From the NCBI GenBank assembly GCA_020055645.1, contig CM034546.1, positions 102,238,001-102,302,000 of the forward strand: DNA of 64,000 bases. Direction: 5' to 3'. The stretch comes from Tomocerus qinae (lineage: Eukaryota; Arthropoda; Collembola; Entomobryomorpha; Tomoceridae). Below the pieces are notes generated by a model that was not told the origin of the DNA, made no database searches, and worked only from the letters and a program-made list of their open reading frames with translations. A program made the translations under genes and the position numbers. Below are positions 14,801 through 27,500 of the stretch, piece after piece; positions within the stretch are counted from its first letter, which is position 1, and every line of letters starts with the position of its first letter.

Positions 14801-17800
14801 CTGATTGAGTCAGCTTCAAAAAAGTTATTTGCTTGTAGAGTTGTAGAGAACCAACTGTTTTTTAATGACAGTATTATACATGCTGTTTTATTTTATAACA
14901 ATGCACTACCATGCAGATAGAAGAAGCTATTTATATTCAATAGGCATAAATACATAATTGAAAGTATACTTTAGTATGAGATAGAGAACTATAATGGCAT
15001 TAATATAATATTTGCAGTCAAATATTAAACAGTCATAACAAAGCCGTAAAGGCAGCGCCAGTAGAATTGAGTAGAGCCTCTTAAAAAACAGCATGAAGTT
15101 GTATTAAGGTCTTTTCGTGACCCAAGTGACCTATTTTCATTTTATTATGGAACAACATGCATGTTTCTAGGATTTTAATTAATGAATCATAAATTGAATA
15201 AATTGGAACCGGAATATTTTGACTTCCGTTCCAGCCTGACTTTGTCGCATTTGAAATACTGCATTAAGCTAATAGGATTGTTCCAGAAACTGAATTTTCA
15301 ATGAAGGAACAAAGTGCATTAATAAACTGGAAAGCAAATGCACTCATCATCAAAGTTCTTACATCACATAGCCCATCAGGGAATAACATATGCTATACAG
15401 CAATAATTACAGCATAGATGTTGCTTAGTAGGCATGTGTGAAATAATTAACTACAATGCATTATTAAAACTTTCTAACTTAACGTTAGCTTACAAATAGC
15501 AGCAAAATTATCAGGAGTAATGCAAGCAAGTGATGTATAAATGTATACTAACTAGTAGCACCGGGTGGGGATTGGAATCTTGTGTCGTATCCCCTAACAG
15601 AATTCTAGACAATGTGTTAACTAGGTAATGTATTTTAAAAACGTGTATATTTGGGGTTCATCCTTTAGGAAGAGACACGAGGAGGATTGAACAGCTTTGT
15701 CTACCCTTTAGTTGAAAAGTACCTTTATTGGGTTTTAGTTGTGAACATGTTGTAGGGTAATTAACTATTGTCTTTCTACTTAGATGTGCACCTACTACAA
15801 TGAATTGTTATGCGATATGGTTCATTATTATTTCATTGTACTTGCCCAAGTCCGATTTCAGTGATGTTTAGGTTATGAAAAGCAGACATGTGATTCCAAT
15901 GTAATTGCTATGCATATTCACGCTTCGTTAAATCTTATATCACTTGTGTATATTTCATCCATATTCATTTTCCTAGTTATTTATAGACAATAATGGTGTC
16001 CTATGTTTGCGTGTCCAACTAGCAATCTATCTAACTAACGTGTCCACACATCTATTCTAACAATGAATACAAAGCGCCATTAGGATTCCCGAAACCCTAT
16101 TCACACCTTAATTTCAGTTGAGAGTCAGAAACGAATCTCTTTAAAAGCAATTTAAAACCAAAAAACTCTGCATTTCGCTATTATTTGGAGAGATAGAAAT
16201 AATTCTGTAAAAATTACACATTTACAACACTTGGAGTTGTATAGCACGTTTATTTGCCAAAGGTCTTAGAGATTCACAGACTGCAGTCATACAAGAAACA
16301 CTTGTTCTAACCATCAGCTGGTTGTCTTGAAATAAAAGCTGTTCTCTGATGTGTGATCTGCTACGTGTTGTTGTTGTTGTTGAAACACCAGAAGGTTACA
16401 TTTACATACGCGACCAACATCAGACTAATTTTAAGAATGTTTACAACTGAACAGACAGCAATGTGGTTTTGATATTTGTACTATTAGATTGTTAGTGCTA
16501 TTACTACGTTTCATTTAGTACAATACACGTATACAAACCTTATACTACAAAGAGATATTTTTAATCGTAAACTTGATTAATTTGCGATTACTATTACGAC
16601 TCAGTGCAACTCTATTTTCGAAACTGTTGTTTGAGTGACACTTTTCCAAATGGGTCGCTGGTCGTTTTTCGACGCATACTGTTCAGATAACTTCCTCCGC
16701 CAGCTTTATGATCTACAATCCCTTCAGTACTATGGATATAGTTATACAAGCTCAAGTATGTTATATGTTACCTTTATACTATTGACACAAATCTAATATA
16801 CTTCCTTGTAGTTAACGTTTTACATTGAAGGATATTTTCTAAATATGGTGAGAGTGGAGTTTTATGTGCAAGCTTTATCACATAATGTAGAAACCAAATA
16901 GCTTTTTCCATGTGTTTTTAAGTATCTTTTAAATGAAGATACATTATTGCGGTGATAAAAATGATAAACCCAACTGATTACATTAGTAGCAGGAAAGTCT
17001 TACACACAATTAGGTAGGGATTTAATATTTATTTGTGCAGAAGAATGGTGCATAAAAAGTATAGTAGTGTACTATGTAGTTAAGTAACATTACAGGTTTA
17101 CTTCTACTTAATATGTATCCAGATGGGGATTTAGTTATCATAGTTATCTTTATCTTGCATCTTGCAGTAAAATAATATTGTAAACATGGTGGATGTAGCA
17201 CAGATTCATTAAAAAGGGTTTAAAAGGATGAAGATAAAAACGACAAAAGAGCAGAAAAGATGTATGGTTAAAATGTCATAATCTATTTAAAATAAAAATT
17301 GGGGATTTGAATGGATAATGTGTACCTTATGTTGTGATTTCGTAATTGTATAAATAGTAGTACCTATTTGTGACATTGAATTTAGATGTGAGACTGGTGT
17401 ATTTAATTTGCAGAGAGTGACACGGAGTTGGGTTTGGAGTTGTTGGTGCGCCGGAAGGATCGTCGTATAAGTGTGGCCCCAATGCATGCGGGTCTTCAGA
17501 CATGGGTAGACGCCAAAGGTTTGGAGGTAGCTGCTGGTCAAACTACGGTAACACCCGGTGGTTTGACACTGCAATTACCTCCGGTGATTCACCAAAGGAA
17601 AAAGCTGTCGTACGATGACGTCAAGGAGTTGCTGAATAATGGAAAATTGAAAGAAGCTAAGAATGCCGTGCGAGATAGCGATTGGGATTTAACAGACGAA
17701 ATTCGATCTCGTCTCTGGCCTCTCCTAGATTCAATCCATGAGGCTAACCGAACCAGTGCCAATCTAGATGGATTCTATTGGGAGACAGTCACTCAGCTTT

Positions 17801-20638
17801 ATGGCTCCGACGGTAATAAAAATAAAAAACTATACTACTGTGGTAAACTTTACGTACACTTACACTTAATTCCCTTTACACACTCCCACCGAGATACAAT
17901 TAACGAGGGAAGCGAGTTAAGTAAAGTATCTAATAAGAAATTGGTGTTTTTACAGAACTTCCTGACAAGAGTACTTTACCAGGATTTGTGGAGCACAGAA
18001 ACTATTACCAACTTTCATCCGAGGGAAAGTCCATTTGCGATAGGATTGTATCTGTAGTGGGATATGCCTACCCGGAAATTACTTATTGTCCCCTTTTGCT
18101 CCCTGTTGCCTCGCTCTTTCTGCACTACGTCGAGGTACTTACTCTCTTCTATTGCTCTCCAGGATTTTCTATCTCTCTCTCTTTCATAACATCTCTCGAA
18201 TTCGGTTTACAAAGGAATTTTTACGGAGGCTGTTTAAGCCGAGAATGCTGTTCATTCTTCTTCACAGCAAGATTTTATGGAGAGATGTATGTGGAGTGGA
18301 ATATAAATTGTCTAATGGAATTCTGTTGTCGCTTCGTTGATTTCAGGAGGAGAAAACATACAACTGCATTTGCACACTACTTTCAGCTCGGCAAAAAGTC
18401 TTTCTAACACAAACGAAATTGCAATGGGAGGTTACGAATGTCACCGCAATGCAGCTCACCAAAAAATTTTCCGTACGCTTTCAATTATCTTTGTACTAGT
18501 TTAAAAAGTTTGAAATGTTACGGCCCAAATTATAATCCTTTTAGTATTCTAATCAAAACTTTCATTCGAGTTTAGAAGTCTGCCTTCAACTTTGTGGCTC
18601 GACAGGTCAAACCTGGAGAAAAGATCGAGCAGCTTTTCAACGGATGGATTTGGTGGATTTTTAGAGACTTGCCACTGGCTCATTTGGTAATTTTAAATTG
18701 CTACATTTCTATGTTTATTGCATTGGTGATGAATTCAAACAATCGAATTTATTTTCTTGTTCCACATTTTCAATAGGCAAGAGTTATGGATTGTTTCCTT
18801 GTGGAAGGAATGAAGGTTCTGTACCGGGTGGCAATAGCCATCTTGCTCAATTTCAGCAAGGCCGCCAGTTCCGACTCAACGTGGTCTAGTCAACTAGAGA
18901 ATTCTGGACTGGAGAATACAATTTCGAAATATTGCCAAAGTTTGCCTGTAAGTAATACAGCTGTACTTTCCGCTGTACATTCCATGAAGTTTTGCTAGAT
19001 GTTCGAGAAATGTACATCGATTTGTTTTTTTTTTTTGCAGATGACACCGCAAAGGCTGCTAAAGACAGCATTTTCGATCCGAGCATTCCGAGGCTCTGAA
19101 ATTAGGAAAACGTCGACAAAAGTGGAGTTAGTTTTGAAGAGCAAGTCAACGGGGAAGGATGGGAAATTGCAACGCTCGAAGTCCTCAGAAAATATGCCAA
19201 CGAGCCAATCGCAACATGATATTCAGATGATGTCTCATACTTTGGCTATCAAAGAAGTGAGTCATCCGCCCATGGTGATGCCCCTGTCTTTTTTAACAAT
19301 ACTAATATTTCACACAAGTAGTAATAGCAATTCTGCCGGAATTGGTCTTCGTCTTACATACTAACTATGCAATTACTCCCTTAATTCTTCTCACGCTCTT
19401 GCTGTAGTAAATTAGAAACGGTTTCGCAAAGCATTTTTCTATTTTGCAAGGTACTCTAGTTCGAAAATATTTTAGCTTTTCTGGCTTTTCAGAGTAAATA
19501 ATGTACAGCCTTTAATTACGCTAGTATAATTACCAGTAAGTTTCCTTTGCTTTGAACTTAATATCTGATGGTAAAAATGCGTTGTTGTATTCCGTGCTAA
19601 AAACTAAAAATTAACTGGTAAACAAACTTTTTACACGCTGCTGGAAACCAATTTGACTGAATTGGGTTAAAGGGTAAAACTACGCCAGAGCATAAAACTC
19701 AATCTATGGGTCATTATCTTATTAATGATCTCAAGTCAACTATTGCCTGTAAAGACGATGTAAGTGAACCACTTAGTCATTATTTTGTAGTCGTTGGTTG
19801 GGTAAATCTTTCTGAACTTTCAAGCTTGGCTATTTGGACAAAAATTCTAATTATGTTTTGATTTATAAATGTGAATGACCTGAGATTTAATTTTTGGTGT
19901 GAATAGCTACTAATGGTTTGGCAATGGCTACCAGTGAGAATAACTATGTACCAGCCAATCATGTTGTATACGACTGAAGAACACGGCTGTTCCCTCACGA
20001 CCTTCTTTAACCGAGTGGAAAATCACGAGCCTACAATTCTCACCATAAAAACCACGAACAATGAAGTAAGTTTGAGGAAGATTGTGAAATTTTATTACAA
20101 CTACTCCAAATAAAATGGAGCGACTCTTGTTAGTTCTGGGAATAACACTTTGTTTCAATGATAGGTCTTTGGGGCTTACTGTTCAAGTGCTTGGGCACTA
20201 CGAAACACAAAAGATGAGCGTGGAGAACGTCAGCGATATTTTGGAACTGGAGAAACATTCCTGTTCAGTTTGAGACCGGAAATGGTGAAGTATCCCTGGG
20301 TAGGCATTCAGCCTCGTAAAGACGACGAAAATGAAGATGATACTTCGAATGGCAATAATAAAATCCATCACTCAGCTGAGCTCTTTATGCACGCTGACAC
20401 TCACATGATCTCCATTGGAGGAGGGTATGTAAACTTGTTATCTTGCTACAATAGTAATATGAAGTATTATTTTACATAATATTCCCCTATTTCCAGGAAA
20501 GGACAAGGTTTGGTTTTAGATGAAGATCTGAGATTTGGAAAGACAGAAAATTGCCAAACTTTTGAAAACCCTCCTCTAGTCCCATCCAAAGACTTTGAAG
20601 TTTGCGTGATAGAGGTGATTGGTTTTAGTGGCATGTAA
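11655..20638 (+). CDS. TBC1D24: TBC1D24/Skywalker-like protein (TBC plus TLDc domains)
   Basis: Ten coding exons: 11655-11853, 17414-17812, 17956-18134, 18347-18472, 18576-18686, 18777-18947, 19041-19256, 19907-20065, 20165-20424 and 20497-20638 (stop TAA). All junctions are GT-AG and keep frame, giving about 653 residues; human TBC1D24 is about 560. Residues 1-66 are a charged, Ser-rich leader. The TBC domain runs from about 110 to 350, with the family-diagnostic ARVMDCFLVEGMKVLYRVA after a Trp-rich helix. A basic segment (FSIRAFRGSEIRK) aligns with the phosphoinositide-binding region of the family. The TLDc domain fills about 468-653, including EHGCSLTTFF, HEPTILTIKTT, FGTGE and the GGGKGQGL loop. 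Known family members bind ARF6 and phosphoinositides, act in synaptic-vesicle and endosomal traffic and oxidative-stress resistance, and lack a catalytic Arg/Gln finger. The assignment is firm; the start is less so because a second first exon exists. Confidence 0.9.
11854..16649 (+). other. Long first intron of the TBC1D24-like gene
   Basis: This is a 4.8-kb AT-rich interval between the two alternative first exons. I see no further exon or recognisable mobile element. The 3' part should contain the promoter for the internal start, but no defined motif can be named. Confidence 0.5.
16650..16755 (+). CDS. TBC1D24: Alternative first exon 1b of the TBC1D24-like gene
   Basis: ATG at 16650 opens 35 codons plus one base, ending at a GTATGT donor. 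This is the same phase-1 junction as exon 1a, so it joins 17414 in frame (split codon Lys). The peptide is short and aromatic-rich (MGRWSFFDAYCSDNF, then YYGYSY), quite unlike the acidic exon 1a. Use of this start would give about 622 residues. The matching phase, open frame and good donor support a real alternative promoter, but transcript data are needed to rule out chance. Confidence 0.5.
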
Positions 20639-20642
20639 TAAA
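20637..20642 (+). terminator. Polyadenylation hexamer overlapping the TBC1D24 stop codon
   Basis: AATAAA begins at the second base of the TAA stop (20636-20638) and is followed by further AATAAT-type sequence. If used, the 3' UTR would be only a few tens of bases. Other hexamers may lie downstream, so this is a candidate only. Confidence 0.4.
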
Positions 20643-21267
20643 TAATAATGTCCGCTATCCACCATAAAAACGATTTAGTCATCTATCTCTCGTTTCGCTT
20701 TAAAACCGCCAATTGAAGGAGTCCGAGTGTGCATGTCATGCAGAAGTGGAGAAAGGAAAGAACATGGGAAAGTTGAAACCTACTGAAAACCGAGAGAAAA
20801 GTCTTATTTTATTTATGTATTCTAATTGGGTTACTGGCAAGTACCATTACTTCATAATGTTATGTGAAGATGTTAGAACTTATTCCTCAGTGCTGCTTGT
20901 GGCATCTATTCCAAGTCATAATATAATAATATTGTTATACGTTTAGAGGTCTTAATTATACAGTCATTAGCAACTAAGTAAGGTTTTCCGCAGAGGAACT
21001 AATAGCGTTCAGTAGTTAAAAATAATGATTATTGCAAATGAATAATCCACACATAGCTGCGCTGAAATTAACTCTAGCGATAATGTCTGTACATAGATAT
21101 ATCCCAGTGCAGCCATTGCATTTATTTATAATTAAAATATTGTTTTTTTAAATATAGGTAAGGTTAGATTTTCAATGATTCAGAAATTTTGTTGCCTTTA
21201 ATCAGAGATACGTAATTGTTACAACAAAAGTGGCTTCTACAACAAACAAACCATATGTTGTATAGCC

Positions 21268-21501
21268 CAGTGTGCATCGAACGTTATAGGGTGACGATAA
21301 TAGAATGTTTTGCTCTCTTTCTGCAGCCAGTTTGAGGTTTGGGTGCATTCAGTTGACTTTTAGCTGTGAAAAATCCCGTGGTCATGGATACGCAGCCACT
21401 GATTCCCCCGGGGCCTGCACCCAGTTTTCCTATCTAAACTGGCTGCAGAAAGAGAGCAAAACATTCTATTATCGTCACCCTATAACGTTCGATGCACACT
21501 G
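21268..21501 (+). mobile_element. Intact non-autonomous hAT-like MITE, copy 2
   Basis: This 234-bp element is nearly identical to the one at 225-456. It has the same CAGTGTGCATCGAACG termini and terminal inverted repeats of about 65 bp. It is flanked by a different perfect 8-bp duplication, GTATAGCC, at 21260-21267 and 21502-21509. Two insertions with distinct duplications establish the element boundaries. The target again has a central TA. The high similarity of the copies suggests fairly recent activity. Confidence 0.9.
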
Positions 21502-21509
21502 GTATAGCC

Positions 21510-24500
21510 TTTAGGTGTTGATAACTTATTAAGTAATTGTAGTAACTAATATTAATCATACATAGTAATCAGTGTTGCAGAAACTTTATTTCCTGAATTT
21601 CGATCTGATTTTGAGATAAGAGAGGCTAATAAAGCGTTTCTACTATAAATCCCAACCCAATTCCAAAAGCGCATCTACTTATGCATTAAACATGATAATA
21701 GCAATAAATATATAGTAATTGTATGTAGAATTTGTAATAGTAACGTAGCAAATCCTTTTTCTATCCACCAAACTGGCTTATTATGTGTGTGTAACTAAAA
21801 CTCAAGTTCTGCTGAAGCTGAACTTGAGTGATAGATTTAGTAAGAATAAGAATATTGCCCAGTTTATTGTATAATCGTATTCTGTAGTATTTGTTGTATA
21901 ATTAAGGTGTTTGCCATGCTGTGCCCATGCAAATAAGGAACTAACTATTACAACCTAAAATTAAATTCAAGTTAAACTGTGTTTGTCTAATAATCCTGAG
22001 ACAATACCAATTTGCAATTACAGATAATTTATTGTTGTACCAAATATGCAGTTTGCAATTGCATTATACATGTTGAGTGTAATCCACTTATGGTGATTAG
22101 TTTAGCTGTATTGCATAAAAAGTAGTCAAATGAAATTGTATTGTAAGTAGCTTGTGTGGTCGACTATTTAGCAGTTAGTCACTGATGAAGTGCATATCGC
22201 TGTATTATCTTGTCATTGGCACCAACTACTCACTACTAACACCAACCACCAAACTGTTGACTGAAACTTAGTCTTTGTGAGGGCAATCAATTGGCAAAGA
22301 TAAACAATATCTTGTAAGGACTTATCTCTGTCTGCCTTTGATGTTAATGCTACATAAAATTACTCTTGATATTAGAAAATAAGAACTTAGCCAGTACTGA
22401 TAGTCTCCAAATTCTAAATAGTATTTTTTAGAAAAAATGTTCACCTTGTCTGATATCAGAGTGATTGTAGACTAGACATATAAAAAATCCCCCAATCAAA
22501 CCAACTAATTGAATCAGTCACTGTAGTTTTCAAATACAATAACATTAACCCTTATTGAAAGTAGCAAAACTAAACAAGTAGTGGACGCAATATTATACTG
22601 ATAAAATATACAATGCAGAGATAGCATAATAAAGCAAAGCAACTAAAAGTATAATGTACGTAAATGCATAAATAGCAATAAGTACAAATTAAATATTGAT
22701 ATATAGAAATCTATCTTTAGCTAACTAAAAACATACATTATACCTAAACATTGTAGGAGTGCGGTGAACATGTAGTAGTAGGTGTAGGACATATTATTAC
22801 ATAATAGTGTGTATGCAGTAAATTATGTGATTGATAAGTGTTGACAGTATTCAAGGTATCAGTGTCCACATACAGAAACAATAAAACCAACTTGACATGT
22901 GCATTTGCTATTACAGAGATAAAATTAAGTTCGTACAATGCATTAGGATTTACAATGCGTAGTATTGTTAGTAAATAACAGTAGACTAAGCTAAATGGCC
23001 CACCTTGTAACAAAACTCATTTACTATTATTACCCACAAAAGATAAAAGTGTAGTTTACAAAGTGTTATATGCTTGGATGTCCCTATAGACTCAGAAATC
23101 GTTATGTAGTAGTGTTATAGTGTAATGAGACTGCAAATGCAACAAATGCTCCTGTCCTATCTGGTCTATTAAATGTAGTTAACTAATTATTATTTAGACT
23201 GAATCAATACACTGCTGAAATCCTATGTTATGTAATATACATTGTTAACCTTCTCTGAAGTAAAGGAAACCCATTTATTATTTGCAATTCTAATGCAAGC
23301 TAAATCAGCTTTCTTTTTTGCATGCTCAACTTGTTAACTCTAATTTGTACATCTTCACAAGTTCACACATTAGTTACGAGGTAGAATATGAAAAAATGGT
23401 AATTGCATTGTCCTGTATCTAATTTTTTTTGTTGCTCGTTTTTGGCATTGTCATTTACTAACCAATGCCATCAGTAATACTTGAAGAAGTTTCGTGATTT
23501 ATCTCTGTTTACTACGCCCTTGTGCTATAACATTTATTGATGTTCACAATTTTTAATTCAACCTAGGATTTACAAAATTATTATTGATGTACCATTTAAT
23601 GAGGTAATTAATTGATAATAGTCAAGCATCTGTTTACTTGGTTTACCCGCATTTCTTGCTTATTTATTCAGGGAGACACAATAATATTAATGTTCTTTAT
23701 ATAGATACTGATAAATTGTGCAATTCAATACAATTGCCTATGCATGTCTAATGCCTGTGAATGGAGATAATGTAGAATTAATTATTTCATCAAGAGCAGA
23801 GGACAAGAATATTAATATTCAGATATTTTACAATTAATTGCGGGTTACAGTATACAGATTCAATGAGGTGATGGATATTGCCTGTTCCAGTAGCCACACA
23901 GGGAGTTGTATTATAGTTTCAAATGCCTTTGTGATGTAATTTAAGTTTTTGGAAAGTACCATGTGTAAATTAAGTAACATAGATTTTGCTAGATAGTTTC
24001 CTGTGTAAGATCTGTAATGTCATCAGACCTATAGGAAATGATGTATATAAGAGTTTACATAAGATAAGTAGCAAGTAATTGTACTGATGATTGTTTACGT
24101 ATTACTTATTATTTTCTACTAATTATTTACATACCTAAGCGTATTATAGCAATGCAGTAATTGTTATTGTTTAAGCCCGGTCTCCATTAACCAATAAACT
24201 AATCCGAAGTTCTAATTGAATGTTGTATAATGGTATGTAAAGAAATGAACTGTACGATGTTTACTTGTGGTAGAAATAAACTCAGCATCAAAAAATAACG
24301 ATTTCTTCAGTTTGCCTTCTTTTTACCATTCCATACTAATAAATAAATATACTAGGAGTAATCTGATATAATTGTTTCGTTTACATATTTACAATGCATA
24401 TAGTTATATCATTGGGGGATTATTGGGGGCGAATTTAGTGATTTGAGAATTTCTTTGAATTTTCTCGTACTTCATTCAGTCTACAAATTGTTTACATATA

Positions 24501-27500
24501 TTGAACTATTGAACTGGTATTGTGGTATATACACCTATCCATATTTTACTGCAGTAAATTTTGATTAGCGTAATTCACAGTCATCGCCGTTTGTTTTCGA
24601 ATAAGAACCGAAGGGATGTCTTTTGTGTATCAACTAAATGAGCATTTGCCCTCATAATATATTAAGTGCCAAAATCATGGACTTTCTAGCTTTACTCACA
24701 CCCTAAGCAAAATAGTAGAGCTAATAATATTATTTATCAACTGAGTAGATGCGAGAGGACGTAATTCCTATTAATGAAGAGACTTGGATGTTTACGTAAT
24801 GGGCATGTAGGAATAGAAAAGTGTATTAGTAGTAGAGACTCCTTATCTTTTACTCTTCTCAATGAAATGAGGTCACAAAAAGCGATAAGAAATGAGCCAG
24901 TATTACATTACAAGAGTAGAGAGCAGAAATCAACTCCATTGACTTGAGACATGTAAATAAATACATTGATTTCCGGAATTGCAATTTGTAAATGTTTGTC
25001 TAAGTACAGTTGTACATGTTATGATACGTATTTCAACACTATGGCATTGATGATCTTGTTGCATGCTTATGAAAGAGATTTGATTTAATAAGTGTCAATG
25101 AGAAGTTTGAAGGAAACTATTATCACTATAATTTCGTCCACCTCCTCTGCTCAGTTATAAAAATATGATAACCAGTGCTATCTCAGCATTAGAAAATGAA
25201 TAATCCTCAATTCTCCATGAAATACTTGGAATTGGAAGAACATAATATTATATATCGTTTGTCTACTAAAATTAAACCTCGTGCTACCTTTCACTTGTAG
25301 TTTTCTTTGTCAGATTTTATTTTCAGGCATCGTTTTCATCCCAGAACAAAATTAATGATGACTTCATGAGTGAAGATTTGTATATGTCATGTTAATCTCA
25401 ACTTTGAATGGTAGAATATTATTTTGTCCAATACCCAAGAGCTTTCGCGAGTCTGTGACAAATAATGTTTTCAGATAAAGTACATGACGTGTTTTGCTAG
25501 GATTGTTCAGACTCTTTGTCACCAGAACACATCTTATTGGAAAATAAAGTTGTATAGATATATACAGACCAATTGTGTTATTATCAAGCGTAGCAATAAG
25601 AATTGTTGTAGATTGATACAGTTTTCAATTCTGTGAAATTCCCATTTTGAAGATGTAAGGATACAATGTGACGAATTGTACATTCCAGATCGATTTATAA
25701 TCATTGTTGTACATCAAGTCAAAGCAACTGCAGGATTTGAAGTTTCTTAGGCAGAAAAGCGAGATAGGAGGAGATATTCTTACAAGTCTCACAGGACTGT
25801 GGATGAGCGCGTATTATTCTATTGTCGAAGCCAGCAAACAATAAGCGAAGCTAGCATAAGGGATAAGAGACAAGTAGACAAAGATTGCAAGGGATTTTCG
25901 GTATTTTGGTGATACATAAGGAAACCTATATTGAATTGTTGAATTGAGTGTGGCCTGGCATAGCTGAACTTAGTTTAACTCACAGAGTCAGAATGTGGCT
26001 AGCAGGATCTGTAAACAAATACATAAAACCTTCCTAAACATACACATACAGACTTGGTACACTTTTCTACCCTCTATAGATTGCATGTGATGCCATACCG
26101 TATTCCCTAGCATAATACTCAACTTTATATTACCTATCACTACATCATCACGCCAATAGTATCTTCGCAGTGTATTATCTACGTATCATATAGATATAAA
26201 GTTTAATATCGAATTGATTATTACAAAACATTCGGAATCCAAAGAATAAATTATTAATTTTACTGATGCTTGTAATTAGTCGAAAAGTCTAGAGTTAGAA
26301 ACACTGGTTTGATTTGACAATGTATGGCAGAGCACCTATCTATACAGGAACCATAGCGTAATAGGAAGTGTTGGTGTAAGTATGTGTTTATTTCCAATCA
26401 TGGTTAGAGTTTTTATAGTGTAAGTCTGTACACGAGTTGAAATAGTTTAGGGTACTAAGGATAAAGGTTAGTATAGGTATTTTAGAGCATTCTGCATTTG
26501 GAGGCTGGAGAGGACTGGAGATGAGATTGCACTGCCTGAGTTGTTCATAGAGAGAGAGAAGAGGAAAGAGGAGGAGATGAAACACTTTGAAAGCAACACA
26601 TCCATATAATATACAGTAAGTAAGGCAAATAAGTATCGGTGTTAGGTGGGAGAGAAGTTAGTCTCACTTAAAGTATATAGATAGCCAAGAAGAATGAAAT
26701 AAAAAACGGCTGTGCTCAACTTACTCCAACAGTGTGAGTGGGTATGCTTATTCTTAAATAATGTAGAGAAAGATGTTTTTACAATACACACTCACGTATT
26801 TATGTGCTAAGAATGTCGATGTGATCTGAGTGTAGGTCTTAGTACTCCGTCCGTCGGCTCTCTGGCAAAACGACTTCCTTTAGTCATTCGTGGCATTTGG
26901 TGGATGAGGGACTCGGGTCCTCTTCTTGTCCACTACTACTTAATATCTAACAAAACAACTTTAACCGCAAAGTATTCCTTAATTCTAAATAATTCAGACA
27001 CAATTCGCAGTGTGTGTTTTTACAAATGCCGGTAGCCGGCTATTTACATCTAGAAAATCTAATGAAATTAGGATAAAGAGATTGTATCTACTTTAGTGAA
27101 GTAAAACTTGAGAAAATGAAAACAGGGTTTTCCAGTTGATCTTTCGTTTGTATTAGGCTCGCCAATTTTATTTTCGTCATTAGCCGGTCTATATATTGAA
27201 TTATTAGTACTCGTATATTTATATGCATTACAAATCGCTTTGTAGAGAATTTTTTTACTTTGTTATCTGAGAAGAGTTATAAATCCATTTATAATTTAGT
27301 TCATCGGAGAATGAATGGGATTCTAGTACTTGGAGGGTGTGCAGTTTAATTCAACAAGTGGAGAGACAGTCGGAGTCTCACTTTCATGATCGTCGCATAG
27401 AGATCCTCTAAAATCCTCTCGTAGAAAACGTTCCAATTGTTAGCACCGATGATATCCGAGGAAAGAGACTAAAAAGGATGTATTGCTGGACATCAGAATG

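Noticed and set aside
17988-18407. 139-codon frame reading through a TBC1D24 intron
   Set aside because: The intron 18135-18346 has a clear donor and acceptor. Read-through enters the next exon in the wrong frame, whereas splicing restores the TBC domain.
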